In this document: piece by piece, positions 1 through 5,385 of the stretch
Numbering within the stretch: position 1 is the first letter of the stretch
How the letters are laid out: the number at the start of each line of letters is the position of its first letter
Source: Frankiaceae bacterium
GTDB lineage: Bacteria; Actinomycetota; Actinomycetes; JAVEEJ01
NCBI GenBank assembly: GCA_030840515.1
Contig: JAVEEJ010000172.1
Location: forward strand, 1 to 5,629
DNA length: 5,629 nt
Reading direction: 5' to 3'
Position numbers and translations under genes: made by a program
The notes under the pieces: model-generated
The model's input: only the letters and a program-made list of their open reading frames with translations
Told to the model about the DNA's origin: nothing
Databases searched by the model: none

Positions 1-1399
1 CGTGGTAGCGCGCCGGTGGCGCGGTCTCCGCGCCGAGGTCGACGTCGAGGTTGCCCAGGCTCAGGTCAGGCTCGGCGGCCAGCGCGATCGCGCCCAGCAG
101 TGACGCCACTGCGCGCTCGACAGCGTGTAGCTCCTCGACGATGTCTCCCACCGGGTCACGGCCGGCCGGGTCGGTGGCGAGTCGGGTCAGGCGAGCGGCA
201 GAGTCACGCAGCACATTGAGCGCCGGTGCGGTGTGAGCTCCCAGATCGCCGAGTGCGCGGGCGGTTTCGCCCGCTGCGGCCGCGGCTTCGACGGCCTCGT
301 CGCGCGACTCGACCAACGCAGCGACCGACAGCCACGACTCGGCCTGCTGCACCAGGACACCGGCGAGTGTCGCCTCACGGCGGCCGAAGGCCGAAGCGCC
401 GGCCGGACGGCGGGCGACGAGTACGGCGAGCGGGGCACCGGGCTCACCGAGGATCGCGGAGCAGAACGGACGGCCGTTCTCTACGCCCGTGGTCACGCCA
501 CCAGCCCCGAGGGCGCGCAGCACCCACGGCTCGTCGAAGGTGTCGACCTCGACCCGGCGGCGCTCCCCCACGCCGAACTCGTCCCCGGCGTAGCGCACCG
601 GGCCATCGGCGTCGAGCAGCAGCATCTCCACGTCAGCCCCGCCGAAGAGCCGGGCCGCAGCGGTGAGCACGACTTGCGCCGCCGCGTCGGCGGACTTCTG
701 CAGCGCCTGCTCTTGGCCGCGGGCAAGCTCGGCGAACAGCCGCGCCTCCGCCGCTCGCGCAGTCTGCTCGTCGTAGGAGGACCACAGCAGGATCATCGGG
801 ACGAGCAGGCCGAACAGTCCGAGCGGTGCATGCACCGCGAGCCACGCAGCGAGCAACCCCATAGACGTCGTACCCGTGGCATGCACCGCGGCGAGGAACG
901 CACTCGCGCGGAACACGGAGAGCACCTTCTGCTGCGTCGCGAACGACACCGCGAGCGCGACCATCGCGTTGTTGACGAACCAGAACAGGCCCATGCCGGC
1001 CATCGCGCCGAGCACGCCACCCGCGAGGTGGGTCGACAGCGCAGAGCCCAGCGCCGCGCCGGCAGCGAACTGCGTGACGTTGAACCAGAGCTTGAGCGGC
1101 GGCTGACGGCGGACGGTCTGGGCGACCAGCACGCCGAGCGCGACGCCGACCACGCACCAAGCCCCGTCGGCCAGCACGAACGCCGCCGCCATCACGCCCT
1201 CGAACAGCGAGAAGGTCCAGCGCTGCCGGCCGAACGACATGTGCACGACCGCCACCTCGGAGATCGCCACACCCGCAGCGAGCGCGGGCAGCGCCCACCA
1301 GGCAGGGGCGCCCCAACCGGTGGCGATGGCGACGGCCGTGGTGACGACGGCAGCGAGTACGGCGACGCTCCGGATCCGGGTCATGGGCGCGGCGCTCAC
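1..1399 (-). CDS. Multi-pass membrane sensor-like protein with GAF-like and histidine-kinase-dimerisation-like regions (3' end cut off)
   Basis: The reading frame runs 466 codons from a GTG at 1399-1397 to the window edge without a stop. Residues about 11-207 are hydrophobic and form roughly seven membrane segments, with motifs such as SFGRQRWTFSLFEG and PPLKLWFN that resemble N-terminal membrane sensing regions of actinobacterial GGDEF and kinase proteins. Residues 208-250 are Ala/Glu/Gln-rich and probably a coiled coil. Residues about 243-356 look like a GAF-type fold, and 357-440 are helical with HTAPALNVLRDSAARL around His389, reminiscent of a degenerate HisKA dimerisation domain. No ATP-binding N-box or G-box is visible before the frame leaves the window. 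The GTG overlaps the protease stop by 4 nt (GTGA), with GGGGTG about 9 nt upstream, so translational coupling is likely; an in-frame ATG at 1384-1382 is the alternative start. The gene is convincing. The kinase role is inference; it could be a non-catalytic sensor. Confidence 0.8.
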   Translation of the reverse strand, partial: MSAAPMTRIRSVAVLAAVVTTAVAIATGWGAPAWWALPALAAGVAISEVAVVHMSFGRQRWTFSLFEGVMAAAFVLADGAWCVVGVALGVLVAQTVRRQPPLKLWFNVTQFAAGAALGSALSTHLAGGVLGAMAGMGLFWFVNNAMVALAVSFATQQKVLSVFRASAFLAAVHATGTTSMGLLAAWLAVHAPLGLFGLLVPMILLWSSYDEQTARAAEARLFAELARGQEQALQKSADAAAQVVLTAAARLFGGADVEMLLLDADGPVRYAGDEFGVGERRRVEVDTFDEPWVLRALGAGGVTTGVENGRPFCSAILGEPGAPLAVLVARRPAGASAFGRREATLAGVLVQQAESWLSVAALVESRDEAVEAAAAAGETARALGDLGAHTAPALNVLRDSAARLTRLATDPAGRDPVGDIVEELHAVERAVASLLGAIALAAEPDLSLGNLDVDLGAETAPPARYH

Positions 1400-3027
1400 T
1401 CGTCGTCACCCCACTCGGCAGCGGACCAGGAGCCCGCCGACCACGAGCCCGCGGACCAGGAGGAGCCGGACCACGAGCTGCCGGACCAGGACGAGCCGGA
1501 CCACGAGGAGGCGGACCAGGAAGAGCCCGACCACGAGCTGCCGGACCAGGAGGACGCGCTCCACGAGGAGGCCGACCAGGACGACGCGGTCCACGAGCTG
1601 CTCTGCCACGCCTGCGACGACCAGGAGCTCGCCGACCAGGAGCTGGCCTGGGCGGTGTCCGACCAGGCGGAGTCGAGCAGGTCGCGCCAGTCGCCGTGGC
1701 GCCAGGCGTTGTCGGCGAAGGCCGCCGCGTCGAGGCTGCCCTCACCGGTGGTCGAGGGAGTGGAGGCGACCGCGGCATCCGCCACGTTGAGCAGGCCCTG
1801 CCCGGAGCGCCGGCTCTGCCCGATCGGGTCGGCCGCGCTGCGCAGCGAGGGCTTCACCTGGTTGAGCGTCGCGTCGGGGTGGCTGGAGAGGAACTCGGCT
1901 GCCACACCGGTAGCGATGGCTGTCGACTCGCTGGTGCCCGAACCGCGCCACAGGCCGTCGCGCTGCTTGGACGCCGGGTTGGCCCGGGCGATGGTCGAGT
2001 TCGCGGGGAGGATGCCGAGCAGGCCGACACCGGAGGCGACGAGGTCGGGCTTGCGCACGCCGGCGACGGAGCCGTAGCCGCTGAAGTCCGCGACGTCGAC
2101 GTCGTGCTTGCCGCCCTTGCTCGCCAGGTCGGCGGCACCGACGGTGAGCACCCGCGGGTCGAGGCCGGGGTCACCCACCTCGCCGGGGGTGTTGCCCACG
2201 GCGGCGACGACCGCGACGCCCGCGGCCTGGACGTGCTCGACCGCGACGGTCAGCGGGTCCTCGCCGTAGTGGGCACCGGGCTTGGGGTGCGCGAGCGCGA
2301 TGTTGACGAGCTGGATCTTCGGTGACTGCACAGCGACCCAGTCCAGGCCGGCGAGCACTTCGGACAACGAGGTCACGCCCTGCCGGTCGGCGACCTTGAC
2401 CACCACCACACGCGCCATCGGCGCCACGCCGAGCCCACGCTTTCCGGTTCCGTCGACCGGGCCACCGGCGATGAGGGTGGCCATGAACGTGCCGTGCCCG
2501 TAGCCGTCGGTGAAGCGACCCGTCGTGCGCGCCTCCCCGCCCTCGGCCAACGCCGAGGTGTCGACACCGTCAACGAGGCGGCCGGACGCGCGGTCAAGCG
2601 CTGCCGAGTCGGAGACACCGGTGTCGAGCAGCGCCACTGTCACGCCTGCGCCGGCGCGGGGCTTGCCGGCGGAGGAGCCGAGGCCCTCCCAGGCGAACAC
2701 GCTCCGGCCGTTCCCGTGGTTGTCGCTGGCGGTGCTGAGCGCGACGTCGGGCGACACGCCGCGCACGCCTGGCACGCCGGCCAGGTGCTGCAGGGCCGAC
2801 CGAGTGCCGGTGACGACGGCCGCGTCCACGTGGCCGTAGCGCGCGAGGACGCGCACGCCGGGCAGCGCAGTAGTAGAAGAGGAGAGAGCGACCACGGCCC
2901 GGTAGCTCGGCTCGGTGGTTGCGGCGCTCGGGGACGGTGCCGTGGCCAGGGACGGGGCGGCGGTCAGCACTGCGGCAAGTCCAAGCCCGAGCGTGAGCCC
3001 TCTCGTCCGACCGTTCCGGTGTCGCAC
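1396..3027 (-). CDS. Secreted subtilisin-family (S8) serine protease with C-terminal tryptophan pentapeptide repeats
   Basis: This 543-residue protein should be exported and cleave peptide bonds outside the membrane. Residues 1-30 form a signal peptide (basic RHRNGRTR, hydrophobic core, likely cleavage after ATA). Residues about 42-99 look like an I9-type propeptide. The catalytic domain spans about 120-420: Asp135 in LLDTGVSD, His178 in GHGTFMATLIAG, oxyanion Asn279 in AAVGNTPGE and Ser366 in GTSESTAIATG. The serine motif lacks the proline common in GTSMATP. After a linker, residues 460-543 are Ser/Trp repeats (SSWSG, SSWSA) ending in an acidic tail; no LPxTG anchor is present. I chose the GTG at 3027-3025 because GGAGG lies 6 nt upstream and the signal peptide then starts cleanly; an in-frame GTG at 3060 would add 11 residues ahead of that site. 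The gene is first in a unit with the overlapping membrane protein. Substrate and trigger are unknown; similar Trp-rich tails occur in other actinobacterial S8 proteases, to my recollection. Confidence 0.93.
   Translation of the reverse strand: MRHRNGRTRGLTLGLGLAAVLTAAPSLATAPSPSAATTEPSYRAVVALSSSTTALPGVRVLARYGHVDAAVVTGTRSALQHLAGVPGVRGVSPDVALSTASDNHGNGRSVFAWEGLGSSAGKPRAGAGVTVALLDTGVSDSAALDRASGRLVDGVDTSALAEGGEARTTGRFTDGYGHGTFMATLIAGGPVDGTGKRGLGVAPMARVVVVKVADRQGVTSLSEVLAGLDWVAVQSPKIQLVNIALAHPKPGAHYGEDPLTVAVEHVQAAGVAVVAAVGNTPGEVGDPGLDPRVLTVGAADLASKGGKHDVDVADFSGYGSVAGVRKPDLVASGVGLLGILPANSTIARANPASKQRDGLWRGSGTSESTAIATGVAAEFLSSHPDATLNQVKPSLRSAADPIGQSRRSGQGLLNVADAAVASTPSTTGEGSLDAAAFADNAWRHGDWRDLLDSAWSDTAQASSWSASSWSSQAWQSSSWTASSWSASSWSASSWSGSSWSGSSWSASSWSGSSWSGSSWSGSSWSAGSWSAGSWSAAEWGDDE
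1411..1650 (-). repeat. In-frame 15-bp tandem repeat array encoding the Ser/Trp pentapeptide tail
   Basis: The protease tail has TGG codons (CCA on the plus strand) at 1411, 1426, 1441 and every 15 bp up to 1636: sixteen tryptophans with exact five-residue spacing. The usual unit is S-S-W-S-(G/A). On top of the 15-bp period, the base preceding TGG alternates C and G from unit to unit for the first 13 units counted from 1411, giving a nested 30-bp period. No unit breaks the frame. Two further tryptophans five residues apart (protein residues 442 and 447) precede the array and may be eroded older units. Confidence 0.93.
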
Positions 3028-3033
3028 CGATTG

Positions 3034-3038
3034 CCTCC
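3034..3038 (-). promoter_or_regulatory. Ribosome binding site that fixes the protease start
   Basis: GGAGG on the minus strand, six nucleotides before the GTG at 3027-3025. Its position inside the longer open frame argues against the upstream GTG at 3060. The TGGAGG string is complementary, with one G-U pair, to CTTCCA at 3079-3074 of the same leader, so it could be masked by folding. Confidence 0.75.
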
Positions 3039-3070
3039 AGGTCGCAGTTGGGTCCTTCACGCGCTTCGGC

Positions 3071-3112
3071 AGGTGGAAGGCCGGACTTTCGCCTCAGCAC
3101 AAGGGGCCACCC
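3071..3112 (-). promoter_or_regulatory. Possible structured mRNA leader of the protease
   Basis: On the minus strand GGGTGG (3112-3107) can pair with CCACCT (3076-3071), enclosing a segment with a GGC-GAAA-GTC mini-hairpin. CTTCCA (3079-3074) overlaps the second arm and is complementary to the ribosome binding site at 3039-3034. The two pairings exclude each other, which is the layout of a translational switch. Such short complementarities arise easily at this GC content; I recognise no known riboswitch family here. Confidence 0.25.
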
Positions 3113-3144
3113 GGTCGGCCTAGCGCTACTCCGTCCGGTTTGTC

Positions 3145-3166
3145 GGAACTGGGCCGGAACCGGGCC
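3145..3166. repeat. 11-bp tandem direct repeat in the divergent control region
   Basis: GGAACTGGGCC is followed at once by GGAACCGGGCC, with one mismatch. The spacing is close to one helical turn, so the two copies face the same side of the DNA, as paired binding sites for a regulator often do. It lies between the divergent protease and response-regulator genes. No protein can be assigned to it from sequence. Confidence 0.4.
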
Positions 3167-3186
3167 GGCCAGGTCCCACCCACTCG

Positions 3187-3198
3187 TGGCTACAGCCA
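3187..3198. promoter_or_regulatory. Short inverted repeat, possible operator
   Basis: TGGCT-AC-AGCCA is a perfect 5-bp inverted repeat in the divergent region. The two-base centre is too short for an RNA loop, so a DNA-binding site is more likely than a hairpin. CACT to its left and AGTG to its right add imperfect outer symmetry. Confidence 0.25.
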
Positions 3199-3213
3199 GT
3201 GACTAGGGCGGCC

Positions 3214-3244
3214 GAAGAGAGAAAAGCGTCCCCGTGGGGGGACG
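3214..3244 (-). terminator. GC hairpin plus T-rich tract, terminator- or attenuator-like on the minus strand
   Basis: CGTCCCC (3227-3233) and GGGGACG (3238-3244) are perfect 7-bp arms around a 4-base loop. Read on the minus strand, the stem is followed directly by CTTTTCTCTCTTC (3226-3214), a rare T-rich run in this GC-rich sequence and typical of a factor-independent terminator. It points toward the protease, 187 bp ahead of its start. It could stop antisense transcription leaving the response-regulator gene, or attenuate a long protease leader. On the plus strand the stem falls in the response-regulator leader and lacks a T tract. Confidence 0.55.
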
Positions 3245-3255
3245 TGGTTGGGCCG

Positions 3256-3272
3256 TCCGGCGTAGCGCCGGA
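3256..3272 (+). promoter_or_regulatory. Inverted repeat in the response-regulator leader
   Basis: TCCGGCG-TAG-CGCCGGA is a perfect 7-bp inverted repeat with a 3-base centre, ending 17 bases before the GGAGG ribosome binding site of the response regulator. It could be an RNA hairpin in the 5' leader or an operator, for example for autoregulation. The sequence does not decide between these. Confidence 0.4.
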
Positions 3273-3289
3273 AGGTGCCAGACAGACGT

Positions 3290-3294
3290 GGAGG
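3290..3294 (+). promoter_or_regulatory. Ribosome binding site of the response regulator
   Basis: GGAGG five bases before the ATG at 3300. It rules out the GTG at 3234, whose extra 22 codons would cover the leader inverted repeat and match nothing expected ahead of a receiver domain. Confidence 0.8.
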
Positions 3295-3299
3295 TACCC

Positions 3300-3974
3300 A
3301 TGACCGCACTTGCCGAGAGCTCTGGCCTTCCCGGCCAGGCGACAGGCTTCACGGCGATGGTGGTCGACGACCACCCACTGGTGCGCGAGTCGATGGTCAG
3401 CCGCCTGACGGCCATGGGCGCTCGCGACGTCGTCGAGGCCGCCAGCATCGGTGAGGCGCGTGCCCGCGCCAACGCCAGCGGCCCGCGCGACCTCTGCGTG
3501 CTCGACGTCGGCCTGCCCGACGGCTCCGGTCTCGACCTGGTCGCCGACCTGCGCGCCGCCGGCTGGACCCGGCTCGTCGTGCTGTCCGCCGCCGACGACC
3601 CCTACACCGTGCGCGCCGCCTTCGTGGCCGGCGCCCAGGGCTACCTGCTCAAGTCCGCCTCCCCCGTGGTCGTGGCCGACGGCGTGCGCCGCGTGCTCGA
3701 CGGCGGCGTGTACGCCGACCCCTCCGTCGCCTCACTGCTCGCGGCGGGTCTTCGTGGTTCACCCGTGCAGGAGGGCGTCAACGACCTGTCCGGCCGCGAG
3801 GTCGAGGTGCTCCGCTTCGTCGCCGACGGCCGCAGCAACAAGGAGATCGGCGAGGCCCTCGGGCTCTCGGCGCTCACCGTGAAGAGCCACCTGGCCCGGA
3901 TCGCCCGCAAGCTCGGTACCGGCGACCGTGCCGAGATGGTCGCGCTCGCCATGCGCGCCGGGGTCATCCGCTAG
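3300..3974 (+). CDS. NarL/LuxR-family two-component response regulator
   Basis: A 224-residue cytoplasmic transcription factor of the usual family length. The receiver domain (about 18-135) has the acidic pair Asp23-Asp24 in VVDDHPLVRE, phospho-acceptor Asp69 in LCVLDVGLPDG, the switch residue Ser96 in VVLSAAD and Lys118 in YLLKSAS, so it should be phosphorylated normally. The LuxR-type helix-turn-helix (about 163-223) contains LSGREVEVLRFVADGRSNKEIG and LTVKSHLARIARKLG, the DNA-recognition region. Phosphorylation typically drives dimerisation and DNA binding. It is divergent from the protease/sensor-like pair across 272 bp, which makes those genes and itself plausible targets, and the membrane protein a candidate upstream partner. 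No complete kinase is visible in the window, so the cognate kinase remains open. Confidence 0.95.
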   Translation: MTALAESSGLPGQATGFTAMVVDDHPLVRESMVSRLTAMGARDVVEAASIGEARARANASGPRDLCVLDVGLPDGSGLDLVADLRAAGWTRLVVLSAADDPYTVRAAFVAGAQGYLLKSASPVVVADGVRRVLDGGVYADPSVASLLAAGLRGSPVQEGVNDLSGREVEVLRFVADGRSNKEIGEALGLSALTVKSHLARIARKLGTGDRAEMVALAMRAGVIR

Positions 3975-3981
3975 CAAGATC

Positions 3982-4004
3982 CGCACTTGCCTGCGGCGAG
4001 TGTG
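3982..4004 (+). terminator. Hairpin after the response regulator
   Basis: CGCACTTGCC (3982-3991) pairs with GGCGAGTGTG (3995-4004): a 10-bp stem with two G-U pairs and a 3-base loop, starting seven bases after the TAG stop. No T tract follows. In high-GC actinobacteria such stems can still act as terminators, or as processing and stability elements between co-transcribed genes. Only 67 bp separate the two genes. Confidence 0.4.
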
Positions 4005-4041
4005 ACCGGTCTGCGCCCGTTGACCGTTTACGGTGGGTCCG

Positions 4042-5325
4042 ATGACCGCGCCGGAGCCTGCTGAGCCAGCGGTGCCTGTAGAGCCAGCGGAGCCTGTAAT
4101 GCCGCTCGAGGCTCCTGCGAGTACGGCGGTCCCGCTCACCCAGCCTCGCGAGGGTGTCCCCCAAGTCGTCGAGACCACTCAGGCGCTGGCCGCGGTGTGC
4201 GCAGCGATCGCCGAGGGCAGCGGTCCGGTGGCGGTCGACGCCGAGCGGGCCTCGGGCTACCGCTACGGACAGCGCGCCTACCTGGTCCAGCTCAGGCGCG
4301 AGGGGTCGGGCAGCCACCTCATCGACCCGATCGCCGTACCCGACCTGACCTCTCTGACTGAGGCCATCGGTGACGCGGAGTGGATCCTGCACGCCGCATC
4401 GCAGGACCTGGGCTGCCTCGCCGAGGTGGGCCTGGTGCCCGCGAAGCTGTTCGACACCGAGCTCGCGGCGCGCTTGACCAACCACGTCCGCGTCGGGCTC
4501 GGGCCGCTGATCGAGGAGACGCTCGGGTTCGCGCTGGAGAAGGGCCACTCGGCCGCGGACTGGTCGACCCGGCCGCTGCCCGAGCCGTGGCTGCGCTACG
4601 CGGCGCTCGATGTGGAGCTGCTCGTCGAGCTGCGGGAGGTCCTGGTCAGGGAGCTGGAGGAGCAGGGCAAGACGGAGTGGGCGGAGGAAGAGTTCGCCGC
4701 CGCCATGAGCGCCCCGCCGGCAGCGCCGCGGGTGGATCCGTGGCGGCGGACCTCCGGGGTGCACAAGGTGCGCACCCGCCGCCAGCTCGCAATCGTCAAG
4801 GAGCTCTGGGAGGCCCGGGACGCCCGTGGGCGAGCGCGCGACATCGCGCCCGGGCGGGTGCTGCCGGACGCCGCGATCCTGTCCGCCGCCGTCGCCACCC
4901 CGAAGTCGGTCGACGCCCTGCTCGCGCTCCCCGGCTACTCGGGGCGCGGGACCCGCAAGGCGATCGACATCTGGTGGGCCGCGATCGAGCGGGCGCTCGC
5001 GCTCGACGAGAACGACCTGCCCCCGCGCACCGGGCCGCCCGGTGACGGGCCGCCTCCAGCAGCGCGCTGGCCGGAGCGCGACCCCGCCGCTGCCTCCCGC
5101 CTCGCAGCGCTGCGCGAGGTGATCGCCGCGCTGTCCGAGGAGTGGGCAGTGCCTGCCGAGAACCTGCTGCAGCCCGACGCGCTGCGCCGCCTCGCGTGGA
5201 CCCCGCCCGCCCCGGTGACGACCGAGTCAGTGGCCGCCGTACTCGCCTCCCATGGCGCCCGCCGCTGGCAGATCGGGCTGGTCGCGGAGCGGTTCGCCGT
5301 CGCCCTCACCACGGCGGCTGACTGA
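4042..5325 (+). CDS. rnd: Ribonuclease D (DEDD 3'-5' exoribonuclease with HRDC domain)
   Basis: This 427-residue cytoplasmic enzyme should trim 3' ends of tRNA precursors and other structured RNAs using two metal ions. The exonuclease domain (about 40-205) shows Exo I Asp66/Glu68 in AVDAER, Exo II Asp122 in HAASQDLGCL and Exo III Tyr186/Asp190 in YAALDVELL. The HRDC nucleic-acid-binding domain covers about 243-323 (RTRRQLAIVKELWEARD, ALLALPGYSGRG). A further C-terminal helical domain at about 353-422 resembles that of other actinobacterial RNase D proteins. The first 40 or so residues are a Pro/Glu/Ala-rich extension with a duplicated EPA(V/E)PV hexapeptide. It is longer than the roughly 375-residue Escherichia coli enzyme. 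The ATG at 4042 is preferred, with GGTGGG four bases ahead; a GTG at 4033 lacks a ribosome binding site. It may be co-transcribed with the response regulator unless the intervening hairpin terminates. Confidence 0.93.
   Translation: MTAPEPAEPAVPVEPAEPVMPLEAPASTAVPLTQPREGVPQVVETTQALAAVCAAIAEGSGPVAVDAERASGYRYGQRAYLVQLRREGSGSHLIDPIAVPDLTSLTEAIGDAEWILHAASQDLGCLAEVGLVPAKLFDTELAARLTNHVRVGLGPLIEETLGFALEKGHSAADWSTRPLPEPWLRYAALDVELLVELREVLVRELEEQGKTEWAEEEFAAAMSAPPAAPRVDPWRRTSGVHKVRTRRQLAIVKELWEARDARGRARDIAPGRVLPDAAILSAAVATPKSVDALLALPGYSGRGTRKAIDIWWAAIERALALDENDLPPRTGPPGDGPPPAARWPERDPAAASRLAALREVIAALSEEWAVPAENLLQPDALRRLAWTPPAPVTTESVAAVLASHGARRWQIGLVAERFAVALTTAAD
4063..4098 (+). repeat. 18-bp tandem duplication in the 5' end of rnd
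   Basis: GAGCCAGCGGTGCCTGTA at 4063-4080 is repeated at 4081-4098 with one mismatch (T to A), encoding EPAVPV then EPAEPV. It keeps frame and lies ahead of the catalytic domain, in a tail likely to be disordered. Confidence 0.85.
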
Positions 5326-5330
5326 ATAAC

Positions 5331-5346
5331 GCAACGCGGGCGTTGC
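5331..5346 (+). terminator. Hairpin after ribonuclease D
   Basis: GCAACG (5331-5336) and CGTTGC (5341-5346) are perfect 6-bp arms around CGGG, starting five bases after the rnd stop. Only CGATTTG follows, so the T tract is weak. Placement between rnd and the next gene suggests a terminator; the near-palindromic core could also be a binding site for the downstream gene. Confidence 0.5.
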
Positions 5347-5385
5347 CGATTTGACGGCGGCCGGAAGTTGAGGTTGGGTTTTCTC

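Noticed and set aside
633..1778. A long Pro/Arg/Ala-rich minus-strand open frame in a different frame
   Set aside because: It overlaps the protease tail and sensor in another frame; the composition is that of out-of-frame high-GC DNA.
233..2077. A 614-codon plus-strand open frame opposite the sensor and protease genes, with striking DHE/DQE repeats
   Set aside because: It is the antisense image of the Ser/Trp repeat array and of GC-rich codons; it crosses two well-supported minus-strand genes, shows no recognisable domain and has low-complexity Arg/Glu/His composition.
3081..3093. Minus-strand GAAAGTCCGG, reminiscent of the conserved start of RNase P RNA
   Set aside because: There is room for fewer than 70 bases before the protease start and none of the other conserved RNase P segments are present; it also does not fit the cyclic-di-GMP riboswitch core.
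3145..3175. Possible ECF-sigma promoter (GGAAC ... GTC)
   Set aside because: The distances from the two GGAAC copies to the nearest GTC are 23 and 12 bases, outside the usual 16-17.
3204..3209. TAGGGC as a -10 element for the response regulator
   Set aside because: No acceptable -35 sequence lies 16-18 bases upstream.
3964..4764. A 266-codon minus-strand open frame opposite rnd
   Set aside because: It overlaps the well-supported RNase D with all catalytic motifs and has no domain of its own.
5351..5379. TTGACG as -35 of a ZIP-gene promoter
   Set aside because: At 17-bp spacing the -10 position reads TTGGGT, too poor to list as a promoter.
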